64,000 bases of DNA from Candidatus Tectomicrobia bacterium. Lineage in GTDB: Bacteria; UBA8248. How positions within the stretch are numbered: the first letter of the stretch is position 1; every line of letters starts with the position of its first letter. The stretch lies in NCBI GenBank assembly GCA_016192135.1, contig JACPUR010000002.1, positions 1 through 64,000 of the forward strand, read 5' to 3'. Position numbers and translations under genes: made by a program. Positions 26,232 to 34,554 of the stretch are shown one piece after another. The notes beneath the pieces were generated by a model. It did not search any database, had not been told where the DNA came from, and saw only the letters and a program-made list of their open reading frames with translations.

Positions 26232-27533
26232 CTACTCCCTTCTAATCCCGTGCCCGCGGAGGACGAGGACGAGGGTCTCCTCGCCGGCGATGCCGAAGTC
26301 GTTGTCGTTGATGAGCAGAAGGGAGCCGTCCCCGAGGAAGGCCATGCCCTCGATCTTGCCGGGGGCCTCGGGGTGATCGGCGGAGTCCCAGCGCAGGGTC
26401 TTGCGGACGGGGATGACGCCAGCCGCCGCGAGGTCGTCCGACTGCTCGAGGGTGGGCCGCGCCGCGGGGTCGTCCCACTTGGAGCCCAGGATGTCCGTGG
26501 CGCCGCGCAGGTCCGCCTCGTGGAGCTTGGTGGTCTTGTCGGTGCGCTCGAGGACGAGGAGGCGGTCCGGGCCCAGGGCGTGGGCCTCGCTGACGCGGAT
26601 GACGGCCGGGCTCTCGGAGGGGTCCTTGCGGAAGGTCCGCGGGTCGTCGAGCCGGTAGACGTACTGGCCAACGACCTTCCCGGCCCGGAGGTCGAACTTG
26701 AGGATGCGGGTGTTCCTGGATCGGGCGAAGGCCCGGGCGTCGGGGTTGGCGAGGGGGCTCTGGAGCATGAAGTAGAGGAAGCGCTCGTCCGGGGAGAGGG
26801 CCATGGATTCGATGCCCCGGTTGCCCTGCCGCCGCGCGAGGATGGCCGGGAGCCCCCCCTCGACGGGGTAGTTGGCCCCGGCGAAGTCCCGCTCGCTCCC
26901 GGCCGGGACGATGCGCTTGAGGACCCGGCCGTCCGGGCCGGCGTGCAGGATGCTCGGGGCGTTCTCCTCCCCGATCCAGAAGGTGCCGTCCCGGAGCCTG
27001 ACGAGGCCCTCGGCGTCCACGGCGCCCGGATCGGGGGGCAGGGGGTTCCCCCGGCCGTCCACGGCGTTCTCGGCCGCCGCCGCGGTCAAGGGGTTCGGGA
27101 GCCCGGTGAGGGGGCGGCCGTCCCGGTCCTTGAGGGGGATGACGCCGGCCAGGGAGAAGGTGCCGTCCTCCCGCAGGAGGATGCGGTAGATGGAGGGGCG
27201 GTAGTCCGGCACCGGGTAGATGCGGACGTCCCGGCCCTTGCAGAGCTTCTCCATTTCCAGGCCGGTGACCGCTTTCACCTCGCCGCAGGCGAAGTTGGGG
27301 CCGCGGTCGCCCAGGCCGTGGAACTCGTTGGGCGGGTCCTGGGGGTGGCGGAAGGCGGCGCTGCCCACCCCGTGGGTGAAACGGAGGCTCTTCCCGCCCT
27401 CCCAGGCGTAGGTCTTGAGCTCCAGCCCGGGATCCTGGCTCTTGTAGATGGTGATCGTCCCGGCGGCCTGGGCGGGGAGGGCGGCGGCGAGGGCGAGGGC
27501 CGCCGCGGCGAGGCCTAATCGGAGTCGGCTCAT
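26232..27533 (-). CDS. secreted esterase-like phytase-family protein
   Basis: The 433-residue protein has a signal peptide (LRLGLAAAALALAAALPAQA). It is a beta-propeller-like chain similar to the esterase-like activity of phytase family: GVGSAAFRHPQDPPNEFHGLGDRGPN, DAEGLVRLRDGTFWIGEENAPSI, NRGIESMALSPDERFLYFMLQSP, and KIEGMAFLGDGSLLLINDNDFGI. It is presumably periplasmic or extracellular and may hydrolyse phosphate or carboxylate esters, but the substrate is unknown. It follows the orphan HigA gene on the minus strand without an obvious operon link. Confidence 0.87.
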   Translation of the reverse strand: MSRLRLGLAAAALALAAALPAQAAGTITIYKSQDPGLELKTYAWEGGKSLRFTHGVGSAAFRHPQDPPNEFHGLGDRGPNFACGEVKAVTGLEMEKLCKGRDVRIYPVPDYRPSIYRILLREDGTFSLAGVIPLKDRDGRPLTGLPNPLTAAAAENAVDGRGNPLPPDPGAVDAEGLVRLRDGTFWIGEENAPSILHAGPDGRVLKRIVPAGSERDFAGANYPVEGGLPAILARRQGNRGIESMALSPDERFLYFMLQSPLANPDARAFARSRNTRILKFDLRAGKVVGQYVYRLDDPRTFRKDPSESPAVIRVSEAHALGPDRLLVLERTDKTTKLHEADLRGATDILGSKWDDPAARPTLEQSDDLAAAGVIPVRKTLRWDSADHPEAPGKIEGMAFLGDGSLLLINDNDFGIAGEETLVLVLRGHGIRRE

Positions 27534-27729
27534 GCGCGGTTCTCCAGAGTGGGGGTGGCTTCTCCGCCGGGGGAGCGAGCGTACCCTCGAATATAGCCGG
27601 TCTCCGCGGCAATTTGGATGCGTCTGTGCGCAGGTTTCGAGACGGAAATGACGAGGGCGAACCCAAGGACCGGGATATTATTCTCCGGCCATTCGATTGC
27701 GAACGGAAAGAATCGCGCGGCCTGGCCGG

Positions 27730-28353
27730 TCAGGCTGGCTTGTTGGCCTGCTTGAAGCTGCGGTAATGGGGGCAGGGCTGGAAGCCGTTCTCCCATTTGC
27801 AGAAGCTGCGGAGAAGCTCGGGCTGGGGCTGGAAAAACTTCCCGGCGGCGGGGTCGAAGCACAGATGCCCGCCCTCTTTCGAGCGGATCCCGAACGGGCA
27901 CATGTCGTACTTGGCCGTGAGCGAGGGCATGTTCCGTCTCAAGATGTCCCGGTCGATGTAGAAGATCAGCGCGTTCTTTCCGGCGCGGGCGGTGGCGCCC
28001 CTCGCCAGGGAGATCGTCCCGAAGACCACGCCCGGTTCGATCTGGAACGCCTTCCCGCCGTTCGCCTGGAAGATGATCTCGCCGGTGACCAGGAGGCAGA
28101 GGCAGTCGCCGCCCTCGGCCGGGCACGTGAGGGTTTCCCCCTCGTCGAAGGTCTTGCTCCTGGAGAAGCGAAGGAAAAGGAGGGCCTCGTCCTCGCGCAT
28201 GTTGCGGAAGAACCGGAGGTTCCGCTGGAGCTTCTGAATCACGGTGCGAAGCTCGGGTGTCAGTCCCGCGAAAGTGCGGTTCTCGAACGCCACCTTGCGG
28301 ACGAAGAGGGTTTCCCGCTCAAGCCGGAGATCGCGCGTGTCCTGCCCGTTCAT
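27730..28353 (-). CDS. cyclic-nucleotide-binding-like protein with C-terminal Cys motif
   Basis: This 207-residue protein has a middle region resembling a cNMP-binding/FNR-type beta-roll (MREDEALLFLRFSRSKTFDEGE, LLVTGEIIFQANGG, ISLARGATARAGKNALIFYI). Its C-terminus is Cys-rich: MCPFGIRSK--GGHLCFD and SFCKWENGFQPCPHY, i.e. C-x12-C...C-x8-C. A second cluster (TCPAEGGDCLC) sits in the beta-roll. No helix-turn-helix follows, so it is not a classic transcription factor. ATG 28353 has GAGGAAAG upstream and overlaps the stop of the neighbouring Cys-motif gene. A metal- or redox-sensing role is an inference. Confidence 0.65.
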   Translation of the reverse strand: MNGQDTRDLRLERETLFVRKVAFENRTFAGLTPELRTVIQKLQRNLRFFRNMREDEALLFLRFSRSKTFDEGETLTCPAEGGDCLCLLVTGEIIFQANGGKAFQIEPGVVFGTISLARGATARAGKNALIFYIDRDILRRNMPSLTAKYDMCPFGIRSKEGGHLCFDPAAGKFFQPQPELLRSFCKWENGFQPCPHYRSFKQANKPA

Positions 28354-28664
28354 GCTTTCCTCTCTTTTCCTTCGCCGGGCCTGGGGGATAGCCCCTCTCC
28401 GTTCCTCTGCATGAGCCCCGGGGCGCTTGCCGCCTGATTTTCCTGGAAGTGGGGGCACTTCGCATGGGCGAAGAGGCAGAATTTCGCCTGCCAGCCGGCC
28501 GGGACCGGCGTGAAGGGCCGCATGATCGCGCGGAAGAAGCCCCGCTTCAGGGACGGGCGCCCGTGGCAGACGTTCCGCGAGGACGGGTAGCTTCGCACGC
28601 CGTCGGCTCCCTGGAGGTCCCCGAGGTAGGGGCAATGGCGGGGAGGCTTGATGTCCAGGTTCAT
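28350..28664 (-). CDS. small protein with CPYLG Cys motif
   Basis: The 104-residue protein contains CPYLGDLQGADGVRSYPSS, then NVCHGRP, and later KFCLFAHAKCPHF, so C11, C33, C63 and C70 form C-x21-C-x29-C-x6-C. This CPYLG / YPS--N-C / CL---CP-F pattern recurs in bacterial proteins of unknown function and probably binds a metal or cluster; I know of no assigned role. Its C-terminus is disordered. It is translationally coupled to the next gene, whose C-terminal Cys pattern (CPFG ... FC ... CPHY) echoes this one. The start is ATG 28664; a candidate promoter lies near 28834. Confidence 0.6.
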   Translation of the reverse strand: MNLDIKPPRHCPYLGDLQGADGVRSYPSSRNVCHGRPSLKRGFFRAIMRPFTPVPAGWQAKFCLFAHAKCPHFQENQAASAPGLMQRNGEGLSPRPGEGKERKA

Positions 28665-28807
28665 ATTTTCCCCGCGGACTCCTCCCGGCGGACGCCCACG
28701 CCCCAAAAGGGCTCTTCCCAGATCCCCCGGGAGGGGCTCTTTCTCTCTGAGCCTGCGGTTATGAGCCCCTGGATCGCCTGTACGCCAGAATTAACATGCG
28801 CTTATCA

Positions 28808-28834
28808 TTTTTATTCCCTGACATTTTTGTCCAA
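28808..28834 (-). promoter_or_regulatory. candidate promoter for the Cys-motif gene pair
   Basis: On the minus strand there is TGGACA (28834-28829), 15 bases, then TAAAAA (28813-28808). The region 28790-28860 is unusually AT-rich for this genome. The fit is weak to moderate. Confidence 0.3.
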
Positions 28835-28879
28835 GAGAACCGGCTTTAAGAGTTTCGAAATATAAGGGCATATGCCAGC

Positions 28880-28909
28880 AAAAAGCCGGGGCTTTCGCCC
28901 CGGCTTTTT
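28880..28909 (-). terminator. Rho-independent terminator (bidirectional)
   Basis: AAAAAGCCGGGGC / GCCCCGGCTTTTT hairpin with a TTTC loop, flanked by A and T runs on both sides. It lies 22 bases after the stop of the Bax-inhibitor-1-type gene and would terminate it. Confidence 0.9.
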
Positions 28910-28931
28910 GGATTTTCGCTCTTGCGATGCG

Positions 28932-29642
28932 CTAGTCGCGCGAGCTCCCGAGGAGCTGGGTGAGGTAGATGAACATCAGCACGAAGTCGAGGTAGAGCTC
29001 GAGCGCGGCCATGACGGCGGCGCGGCGGCCGGTCTCGCTGTCCGTGTCCTGCGACATGGCGTAGTCCTTCATCTTCTGGGTGTCCCAGGCGGTCAGGCCC
29101 GCGAAGATGAGAACGCCGATGGCGCTGATGGCGAAGTGCACCCCCGGGCTCTGGAGGAAGATGTTGACCACCGAGGCGATGACGAGCCCGATCACCCCGA
29201 CCATGCAGAAGCTGCCGACGGCCGAGAGGTCGCGCTTGGTGGCGAAGGCGAACAGGGTGAGGCCGCCGAAGGCGCCCGCCGTGACGAAGAACGCCTGGGC
29301 CACCGACTCCCCGGTGAAGCGCAGGAGGAGGGTCGAGACGGTCACGCCCAGCGAGGCGCTGTAGAGCAGGAAGAGGAGGCTCCCCGCGCCCGCTCCCTGG
29401 CTCCGCATGACGGGCCGGATGGCGAGGACGAGGCCGATCTGGACCAGGAAGACGACGAGGAACCCGAGCGGATTGCCGAAGATCAAGCGGATGGCGGCGG
29501 GGCTCCCGGCGATGTACCAGGCGGTCAGGCCCGTGACGACGAGGCCGGCCGTCATCCAGCCGTAGACGCGTTGCATGAAGGCCGCGGCGTCGGCGGCGAG
29601 CACCCGCTGGCCGGTGGCCTGGGCGAATTGCTGCGAGCGCAT
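28932..29642 (-). CDS. Bax inhibitor-1 family membrane protein
   Basis: The 236-residue protein has seven hydrophobic segments and the BI-1/YccA-YbhL pattern: FMQRVYGWMTAGLVVTGLTAWYI, SLGVTVSTLLLRFTGESVAQAFFVTAGAFGGLTLF, and near the end FAGLTAWDTQKMKDYAM...AALELYLDFVLMFIYLTQLLG. Bacterial members are inner-membrane proteins linked to FtsH-mediated quality control and possibly Ca2+ leak. ATG 29642 has GGAGG 7 bases upstream. A terminator follows at 28909-28880. Confidence 0.95.
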   Translation of the reverse strand: MRSQQFAQATGQRVLAADAAAFMQRVYGWMTAGLVVTGLTAWYIAGSPAAIRLIFGNPLGFLVVFLVQIGLVLAIRPVMRSQGAGAGSLLFLLYSASLGVTVSTLLLRFTGESVAQAFFVTAGAFGGLTLFAFATKRDLSAVGSFCMVGVIGLVIASVVNIFLQSPGVHFAISAIGVLIFAGLTAWDTQKMKDYAMSQDTDSETGRRAAVMAALELYLDFVLMFIYLTQLLGSSRD

Positions 29643-30081
29643 GTGCGTACCTCCCGAATGTGAGCCGGTCCCCTCTGGCCGGCGGCGTCCGGCCGGGCGA
29701 TAGGCGCTCGCCCCAGCGGACCAATAAAGTGTACCGCAAGGGGCGGCCCCCTGGCGAGGGGCAAAAAACAAGAGCGGACCGGCCTTTCTCGCCGGGGAGA
29801 GAAGGGGGTAGATTGGTGATGCGCGAACGGATGCATGGGTAACGAGCACCCTCCCCCTGAATTCTGGGGTCCCCCAAGCGGCGAGCCGCTTGGGGCGGGG
29901 GGGGAGGGTGGGGAGGGAGAAACCTCGCCGGGAATCTTCCCCCCCCTGCGCGGGCCGAAGCCTTTACGCCTTCGCGAAGTTCGCTCCCGCGGGCGAAGGC
30001 CCGGAGGGGAGAAGCCAAAGCGAGCCGCTCTTGTTCGGGGACCCGGGGCGGCGTGACGTGGAATGCTGAAGGGGCCACTCC
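29643..30081. other. intergenic region with one strong hairpin
   Basis: This 439-base gap has no coding frame I can support. It contains a 22-base-arm hairpin, CCCCAAGCGGC / GCCGCTTGGGG with GA between the arms (29872-29895), inside a G-rich, repeat-like stretch (29850-29935). No T tract follows the hairpin, so it is not a clear terminator. Confidence 0.5.
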
Positions 30082-31467
30082 TTGCGCCAGCCCATCCTTC
30101 TCCTCGTCCTGGGCGGGGCGGCCGACCGGGCCTGCCCCTCCCTGGGGGGCCGCACGCCGCTCCTCTACGCGCGCACCCCGAACCTGGACGAGTTCGCCCA
30201 CCACGCCCAGTGCGGGGTGGCGGAGGTCCTCGGGCCCGGGGCGGCGCCCTCGGCCGACCTCGCGCACCTGGCCTTCCTCGGCTACGGCGCGCGCGAGCAC
30301 CACCCGGGCCGCGCCTTCCTGGAGGCGCTGGGCGAGGGGCTGGACCCCCTGCCGGACGAGGTCGTGCTGAGGGCGCGCCTCGCCCTCGTCCAGGTGCGGC
30401 GGATGCGCCTCGTGACCTTCGACCGCGCCCCCGTCCTCCCCGAGGAGGACGCCCGGCGGATGGCCGAGGCCGCCGCCCGCTGGGAGGACGAAGCCTTCCG
30501 CGTCCGCCTCGTCCCCACGGGAGGAGGGGAGGGGCTCCTCTTCCTCCGGACGGCGGAGGGCGAGGCGGCCTCGCCCCACCTGCGGGACTCGGACCCCTTC
30601 GCCGCGGGGCGGGACCTGCGCCGGCCCTCGCCCGAGCCGGACGCGCCGGATCCTCCGGCCGCCCGGCGCACCGCCCACGCCCTGGCCGAGTATCTTCTGT
30701 GGGCCTACCGGGCCCTGAACGGGCTGGATATAGCGGCCGTGCGCGAGGCCCGCGCGCGGGGGCTGCGCTGGGCGCTCCTCTCGCGGGGGGCGGGGCGGTG
30801 GCGGCGCGTGCCGCCCTTCGCCGGGTGGACGGGGCTTCAGGGGGGCATCCTGGCCTCGGAGCCCGCGCTGCGGGGGCTGGGCCGCTTCCTGGGGCTGCGC
30901 TGGATCGAGCCCCCGGCCCGGCCCGACCCGGCCGATCAGATGGAGGCCGCCATCGCGGCGGGGCGGGCGGGACTGGGGGCGGGGCTGGACTTCGTCCTCG
31001 TCCACGCCCCGGGGCCGGAACGGGCCGCGGCGGAGGGCGTCCAGGCGAAGGCGCGGGCGCTCGAGGCGGTGGACCAGGGGCTGGGCGTCTCGCTGCTCCA
31101 CATGGCCCGCTCCGGGGAGGCGGTGGTGGCCGTCACCGCGGACGGGGCCGCCCCCTGCGAGGGGGAGGCGGCCATGCTCCGGGGAGCCGAGCCCGTCCCC
31201 TTCGCCGTGGCGGGCCGGGGGGTGGTGGCGGACGCCTGCCGGCTCTTCGACGAGCTGCACTGCGCCGAGGGGATGCTCGGGCGCTTCCGGGGGGAGGAGG
31301 TCCTGCCCCGCCTCCTCGCCTTCGCGGACCGGGGGCGCAGGGCCGGGCTGCTCCCGCCCCGGCCGGGCGAGCGCCTGGAGCCCCCGCCCACGGAGCCCCT
31401 GTGGGACGCGGGGGTGTGGGAGGAGCCCGGCCCCGCCGAGGGGAGCCACGGCCCGGAATCCGCTTGA
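30082..31467 (+). CDS. degenerate relative of cofactor-independent phosphoglycerate mutase (ApgM type)
   Basis: The 461-residue chain follows the archaeal-type iPGM / alkaline-phosphatase-superfamily layout (GRTPLLYARTPNLDEFA, GPGAAPSADLAHLAFLGYG, DFVLVHAPGPERAAAEG, VVAVTADGAAPC, AEPVPFAV). Normal enzymes ligate two metals through a GDG Asp and TADH / HDG residues and use a catalytic Ser in GSDTAHL. Here those positions read LGGAAD (Gly11), SADLAHL (Ala58), ERAAAEG and TADGAAP. Most catalytic and metal residues therefore look lost, while the frame remains open and full length. TTG 30082 is preceded by GAAGGGG. It may be a pseudoenzyme or regulator rather than a mutase. Confidence 0.8.
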   Translation: MRQPILLLVLGGAADRACPSLGGRTPLLYARTPNLDEFAHHAQCGVAEVLGPGAAPSADLAHLAFLGYGAREHHPGRAFLEALGEGLDPLPDEVVLRARLALVQVRRMRLVTFDRAPVLPEEDARRMAEAAARWEDEAFRVRLVPTGGGEGLLFLRTAEGEAASPHLRDSDPFAAGRDLRRPSPEPDAPDPPAARRTAHALAEYLLWAYRALNGLDIAAVREARARGLRWALLSRGAGRWRRVPPFAGWTGLQGGILASEPALRGLGRFLGLRWIEPPARPDPADQMEAAIAAGRAGLGAGLDFVLVHAPGPERAAAEGVQAKARALEAVDQGLGVSLLHMARSGEAVVAVTADGAAPCEGEAAMLRGAEPVPFAVAGRGVVADACRLFDELHCAEGMLGRFRGEEVLPRLLAFADRGRRAGLLPPRPGERLEPPPTEPLWDAGVWEEPGPAEGSHGPESA

Positions 31468-31563
31468 GGGATTCGCCCCCCGGGACTGGCGGCGGCGGGG
31501 GGCGGCGGTTATCCTGCATCCCTGCATCCATCTCGAAACGGCGAGACGACACAGGGGGGCCCG

Positions 31564-32811
31564 ATGGCCAAGCCGAAGGTGATCATCCAGCTCTACCCCA
31601 TGCTGCCCGCGAAGGACCGCGCCGACCGCGAGAGGAAGCGCCCCCTGGCGCGGGACGGCGAGCTCTACCACAAGGTGCTGCACGACTGGCTCGACATCGT
31701 GAAGGCGGCGGACGCGATGGGCGTCTGGGGCGTCAGCACCATCGAGCACCACCTCCACTCGGAGGGCTACGAGGTGGGGCCCAACCCCGGCGTGCTGAAC
31801 GCCTGGTGGGCCGGCCACGTGAAGCAGGCCCGCATCGGGGCGCTCGGCTACGTGATGGCGGCGCAGGACCCCATCCGGGTGGCCGAGGAGACCGCCATCC
31901 TCGACCACATCACCAAGGGCCGGTTCTTCTGCGGGGTGGCGCGGGGGTACCAGTCGCGCTGGACGAACATCCTGGGCCAGTTCACCGACTCGGTCGCCAC
32001 CGTCTCCTCCGACCTCGGCGGCAAGGACGACACGCGCAACCGCGACATCTTCGAGGAGCGCGTGGCCATGCTCCTCAAGTGCTGGACCGAGGACGCGGTG
32101 GAAGTGAAAGGGGACTACTACCAGATCCCCTATCCCCACGAGACGGGGGTGAAGGTCTACCCCGCCTGGCGGAGCGCCCGGGACGCGGGCGCCCCGGGCG
32201 AGATCGGCCCGGACGGCTCGGTGCGGAAGATCAGCGTGGTGCCCAAGCCCTACCAGTCGCCCCATCCCCCCATCTTCCAGGCGGTGAGCGCGAGCGCCGA
32301 CTCCATCAAGTTCGCCGCCAAGAACGGCTTCCGGCCCGTCTACTTCACCAAGCTCGAGAAGATGGAGGAGTTCTCCCACCTCTACGTGAAGGAGGGCAAC
32401 AAGGCCGGCCACCCCTTCCAGCTCGGCGAGCGCCAGTGCGTCTGCCGCTGGATTCACGTGGCCGAGACGGAGAAGGAGTACGCCGAGAAGCTCCGCCGCT
32501 GGGACCTCGACATCTACCAGAACTTCTACGTCCCCTTCTTCCCCCAGTTCCCGAACGACACCGCCGGCCTCGACTGGATCCAGAACATCAAGGACAGCGG
32601 CATCTTCCTCGGCGGCACCCTGGAGCAGCTCACCGAGGACTGGGTGCGGACCTACGAGAAGGTGCCCTCCGAGTTCATCACCCTCATCTGGCACTACGCC
32701 CAGTGCCCGAAGGAGGAGGTGATTCGCGAGCTCGAGGTCTTCATGACCCAGGTGCTCCCCCACCTGAGCGCGCCCGAGCCCTGCGGGGTGACGGTGGGGG
32801 GAGTGGCGTAA
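31564..32811 (+). CDS. luciferase-like (LLM class) flavin-dependent oxidoreductase
   Basis: This 415-residue protein has the bacterial luciferase-like TIM barrel: WLDIVKAADAMGVWGVSTIEHHLHSEGY, IGALGYVMAAQDPIRVAEETAILDHITKGRFFCGVARGY, ERVAMLLKCWTEDAVEVKGDYYQIP, and KPYQSPHPPIFQAVSASADSIKFAAKNGFRP. Members use F420H2 or FMNH2 to oxidise varied substrates. The EHH motif and the LDH-TKGRF--GVARG block are typical. It is a stand-alone gene 96 bases after the iPGM-like gene. The substrate cannot be predicted. Confidence 0.92.
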   Translation: MAKPKVIIQLYPMLPAKDRADRERKRPLARDGELYHKVLHDWLDIVKAADAMGVWGVSTIEHHLHSEGYEVGPNPGVLNAWWAGHVKQARIGALGYVMAAQDPIRVAEETAILDHITKGRFFCGVARGYQSRWTNILGQFTDSVATVSSDLGGKDDTRNRDIFEERVAMLLKCWTEDAVEVKGDYYQIPYPHETGVKVYPAWRSARDAGAPGEIGPDGSVRKISVVPKPYQSPHPPIFQAVSASADSIKFAAKNGFRPVYFTKLEKMEEFSHLYVKEGNKAGHPFQLGERQCVCRWIHVAETEKEYAEKLRRWDLDIYQNFYVPFFPQFPNDTAGLDWIQNIKDSGIFLGGTLEQLTEDWVRTYEKVPSEFITLIWHYAQCPKEEVIRELEVFMTQVLPHLSAPEPCGVTVGGVA

Positions 32812-33002
32812 GGGGGGGCAGCTCGGCCATTCCGTCTGTAGGGGCGCCTGGCCCCGGCATGGGAATCTTCCTTCGCCTCCCCGGCCAAGAGCGGGCGTGG
32901 ACCCCGGCGCCTCCCTCCGGTGTTTGTTTAGCAAGAGACTTTACCGGCTGTCGGAGGAGACCGGCGCGCGGGGCGGGATTTCATGCCTCGGGAGGGGTCG
33001 TC

Positions 33003-33473
33003 ATGGCGCGGAGGGGCGGCTTCAAGTTGAGATGGGGGGGCTGGATGATCGCCCTCGCCGCCCTCGGCCTCCCGGCCGAGGGGCTGGTGGGAGGCTACTT
33101 CCGGCTGGAGCCCCGGTGGCTCGACGCCGAGGTGGCGGACCGCTGCCGGGGCGACTTCCTCGTCTTCGAGGAATACCAGGCCGAGCCCCACCAGCCCTTC
33201 ATGGCGGTGGTCAGCGGCCGGGGCTACCGGCCCGGGGCCATGGAGTGGAACCTCCAGGTCCGGGTCGAGGAGGGCAAGAGCCTCCCCGCCTACATCCGCC
33301 AGCTCGGAACCTCCCTGGGCAACTACGCCATGATCTCCCAGGAGACCGGAGGGGAGTTCCTCTGCGGCCTCCAGCACCACGTCATGCGCGTCTTCGTGGA
33401 CGTCGAGACCAAGCGCGTCGACGTCCACGGCAACACCGCCAAGGTCAGCGGCGGAGGAGCGGGCGGGGAATGA
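33003..33473 (+). CDS. tandem secreted paralog 1 (unknown family)
   Basis: The 156-residue protein has an N-terminal hydrophobic segment (WGGWMIALAALGLPAEGLVGG). The mature domain contains RWLDAEVADRCRGDFLVFEE, YQAEPHQPFMAVVSG, VRVEEGKSLPAYIRQLG, NYAMISQETGGEFLCGLQH and VDVETKRVDVHGN. Two Cys residues, one in RC-GDFLVFE and one in LCGL-H, are kept in all three tandem copies, suggesting a disulphide. ATG 33003 follows GGGAGGGG. I do not recognise the family; export to the periplasm or surface is inferred from the signal sequence. It is 25 bases upstream of its closest paralog. Confidence 0.75.
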   Translation: MARRGGFKLRWGGWMIALAALGLPAEGLVGGYFRLEPRWLDAEVADRCRGDFLVFEEYQAEPHQPFMAVVSGRGYRPGAMEWNLQVRVEEGKSLPAYIRQLGTSLGNYAMISQETGGEFLCGLQHHVMRVFVDVETKRVDVHGNTAKVSGGGAGGE

Positions 33474-33498
33474 GGGCGCCGGGAGAAGGAGGCGAAAC

Positions 33499-33975
33499 AT
33501 GAAGAAGCGGCTTGGAATGGGGTTGAGAATTCTGGCCCTTGCGATCCTGCCCGTCCTCAGCTCGCCTGCCGAGAGTTTCTTCCACTCGGACGATTTCCGC
33601 CGGCTGGGGGCCAGGCGCTTCGAGCCCGGCGCCGTGGAGAGGTGCCAGGGGGACTTCCTTGTCTTCGAGGAGTACCAGCCTGAGCCTCATCAGCCCTTCC
33701 TGGCCGCCGTGGCCGCCGGGAACTTCCAGGCGGGCGCCGTGGAATGGAACCTGAGGGTCCGCGTCGAGAAGGGCGAGAGCCTGGGCGGCTACGTCCGCCG
33801 GCTCGGCGATTCGCTGGTCAACTATTCCATGATCTCCCAGGAAGCCGGCGGCCAGCCGCTGTGCGGGCTGCAGCATGAGGCGCTGAACATTTTCGTGGAT
33901 GTGAAGGAGAGGCGCGTCGACGTCCGCGGCAACATCGCCAAGGTCAGCGGTGGCGGGAACGCGAGCGGGCAATGA
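33499..33975 (+). CDS. tandem secreted paralog 2 (unknown family)
   Basis: The 158-residue protein has a signal peptide (LRILALAILPVLSSPAESFF). It shares with paralog 1 most of its domain: VERCQGDFLVFEEYQPEPHQPF, VEWNLRVRVEKGESLGGYVRRLGD, MISQEAGGQPLCGLQHE and VDVKERRVDVRGNIAKVSGGG. About two thirds of aligned residues look identical to paralog 1 by eye. The stop overlaps the start of paralog 3 by ATGA, so the two are coupled. The function is unknown. Confidence 0.75.
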   Translation: MKKRLGMGLRILALAILPVLSSPAESFFHSDDFRRLGARRFEPGAVERCQGDFLVFEEYQPEPHQPFLAAVAAGNFQAGAVEWNLRVRVEKGESLGGYVRRLGDSLVNYSMISQEAGGQPLCGLQHEALNIFVDVKERRVDVRGNIAKVSGGGNASGQ

Positions 33976-34472
33976 GGGCGGCGGGGATATCGGCGAGACG
34001 CTTCCGGCGCGCCCGGGCGATCCTGGCGCTGGCCCTCGCGGGCCTGGCCGCCTCGGCCGAGGCCTTCTTCCAGATGGAGGGCTACCCCCGGCTGGAGCCC
34101 AAGCGGTTCGACGCCGCCGCGGTGGAGCGGTGCGCCGGGGACTTCCTCGTCTTCGAGAGATACGAGCCCGAGCCGGCCGAGCCCTACGTCGCCGTCCTGC
34201 ACGCCCCCGGCTTCCGGGAAGGGGCGGTCGACGGGGACGTGAAGGTCCGGGTGGAGAAGGGCAAGAGCCTCGGCGCGTACCTGGGGCGGATCGGGGACTT
34301 CTCGCACAACTACCACATGGTCTCCCAGGAGGCCGGCGGCACGCCCATCTGCGGCCTCGCGCACAACGAGCCCAGCCTCTTCGCCGACGTGAAGGAGCGG
34401 CGCATCGACGTGCTGCGCCTCGGCAGGGACGCGGGCGGCAAAGGGAGCGTCATGGGGGGCGGCGGGCCGTGA
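33972..34472 (+). CDS. tandem secreted paralog 3 (unknown family)
   Basis: This 166-residue protein has a signal peptide (ARAILALALAGLAASAEAFF) and the same core, more diverged: VERCAGDFLVFERYEPEPAEPY, VRVEKGKSLGAYLGRIGD, NYHMVSQEAGGTPICGLAHN and DVKERRIDVLRLG. The two Cys residues and the SQEAGG and VE-GKSL blocks are kept. The C-terminus ends in a Gly-rich stretch. It is followed by 206 bases holding repeat copy B, then the ArsC-like selenoprotein gene. Confidence 0.72.
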   Translation: MRAAGISARRFRRARAILALALAGLAASAEAFFQMEGYPRLEPKRFDAAAVERCAGDFLVFERYEPEPAEPYVAVLHAPGFREGAVDGDVKVRVEKGKSLGAYLGRIGDFSHNYHMVSQEAGGTPICGLAHNEPSLFADVKERRIDVLRLGRDAGGKGSVMGGGGP

Positions 34473-34554
34473 GGGGCGGGGAGACAGAGGGACAGGGGCA
34501 GCCCTTGCGGCGGCCCAAGAACCGAGCGGACATAAGGCCCAGAATAGGCAAGGA

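Noticed and set aside
29872-29895. Hairpin as a transcription terminator
   Set aside because: The stem is strong but no T tract follows on either strand, and no gene end is close.
28846-32934. Very long minus-strand open frame (over 1,300 codons)
   Set aside because: It is antisense to the iPGM-like and luciferase-like genes and is an artefact of high-GC codon use; the translation has no family pattern and is rich in Arg/Pro/His.
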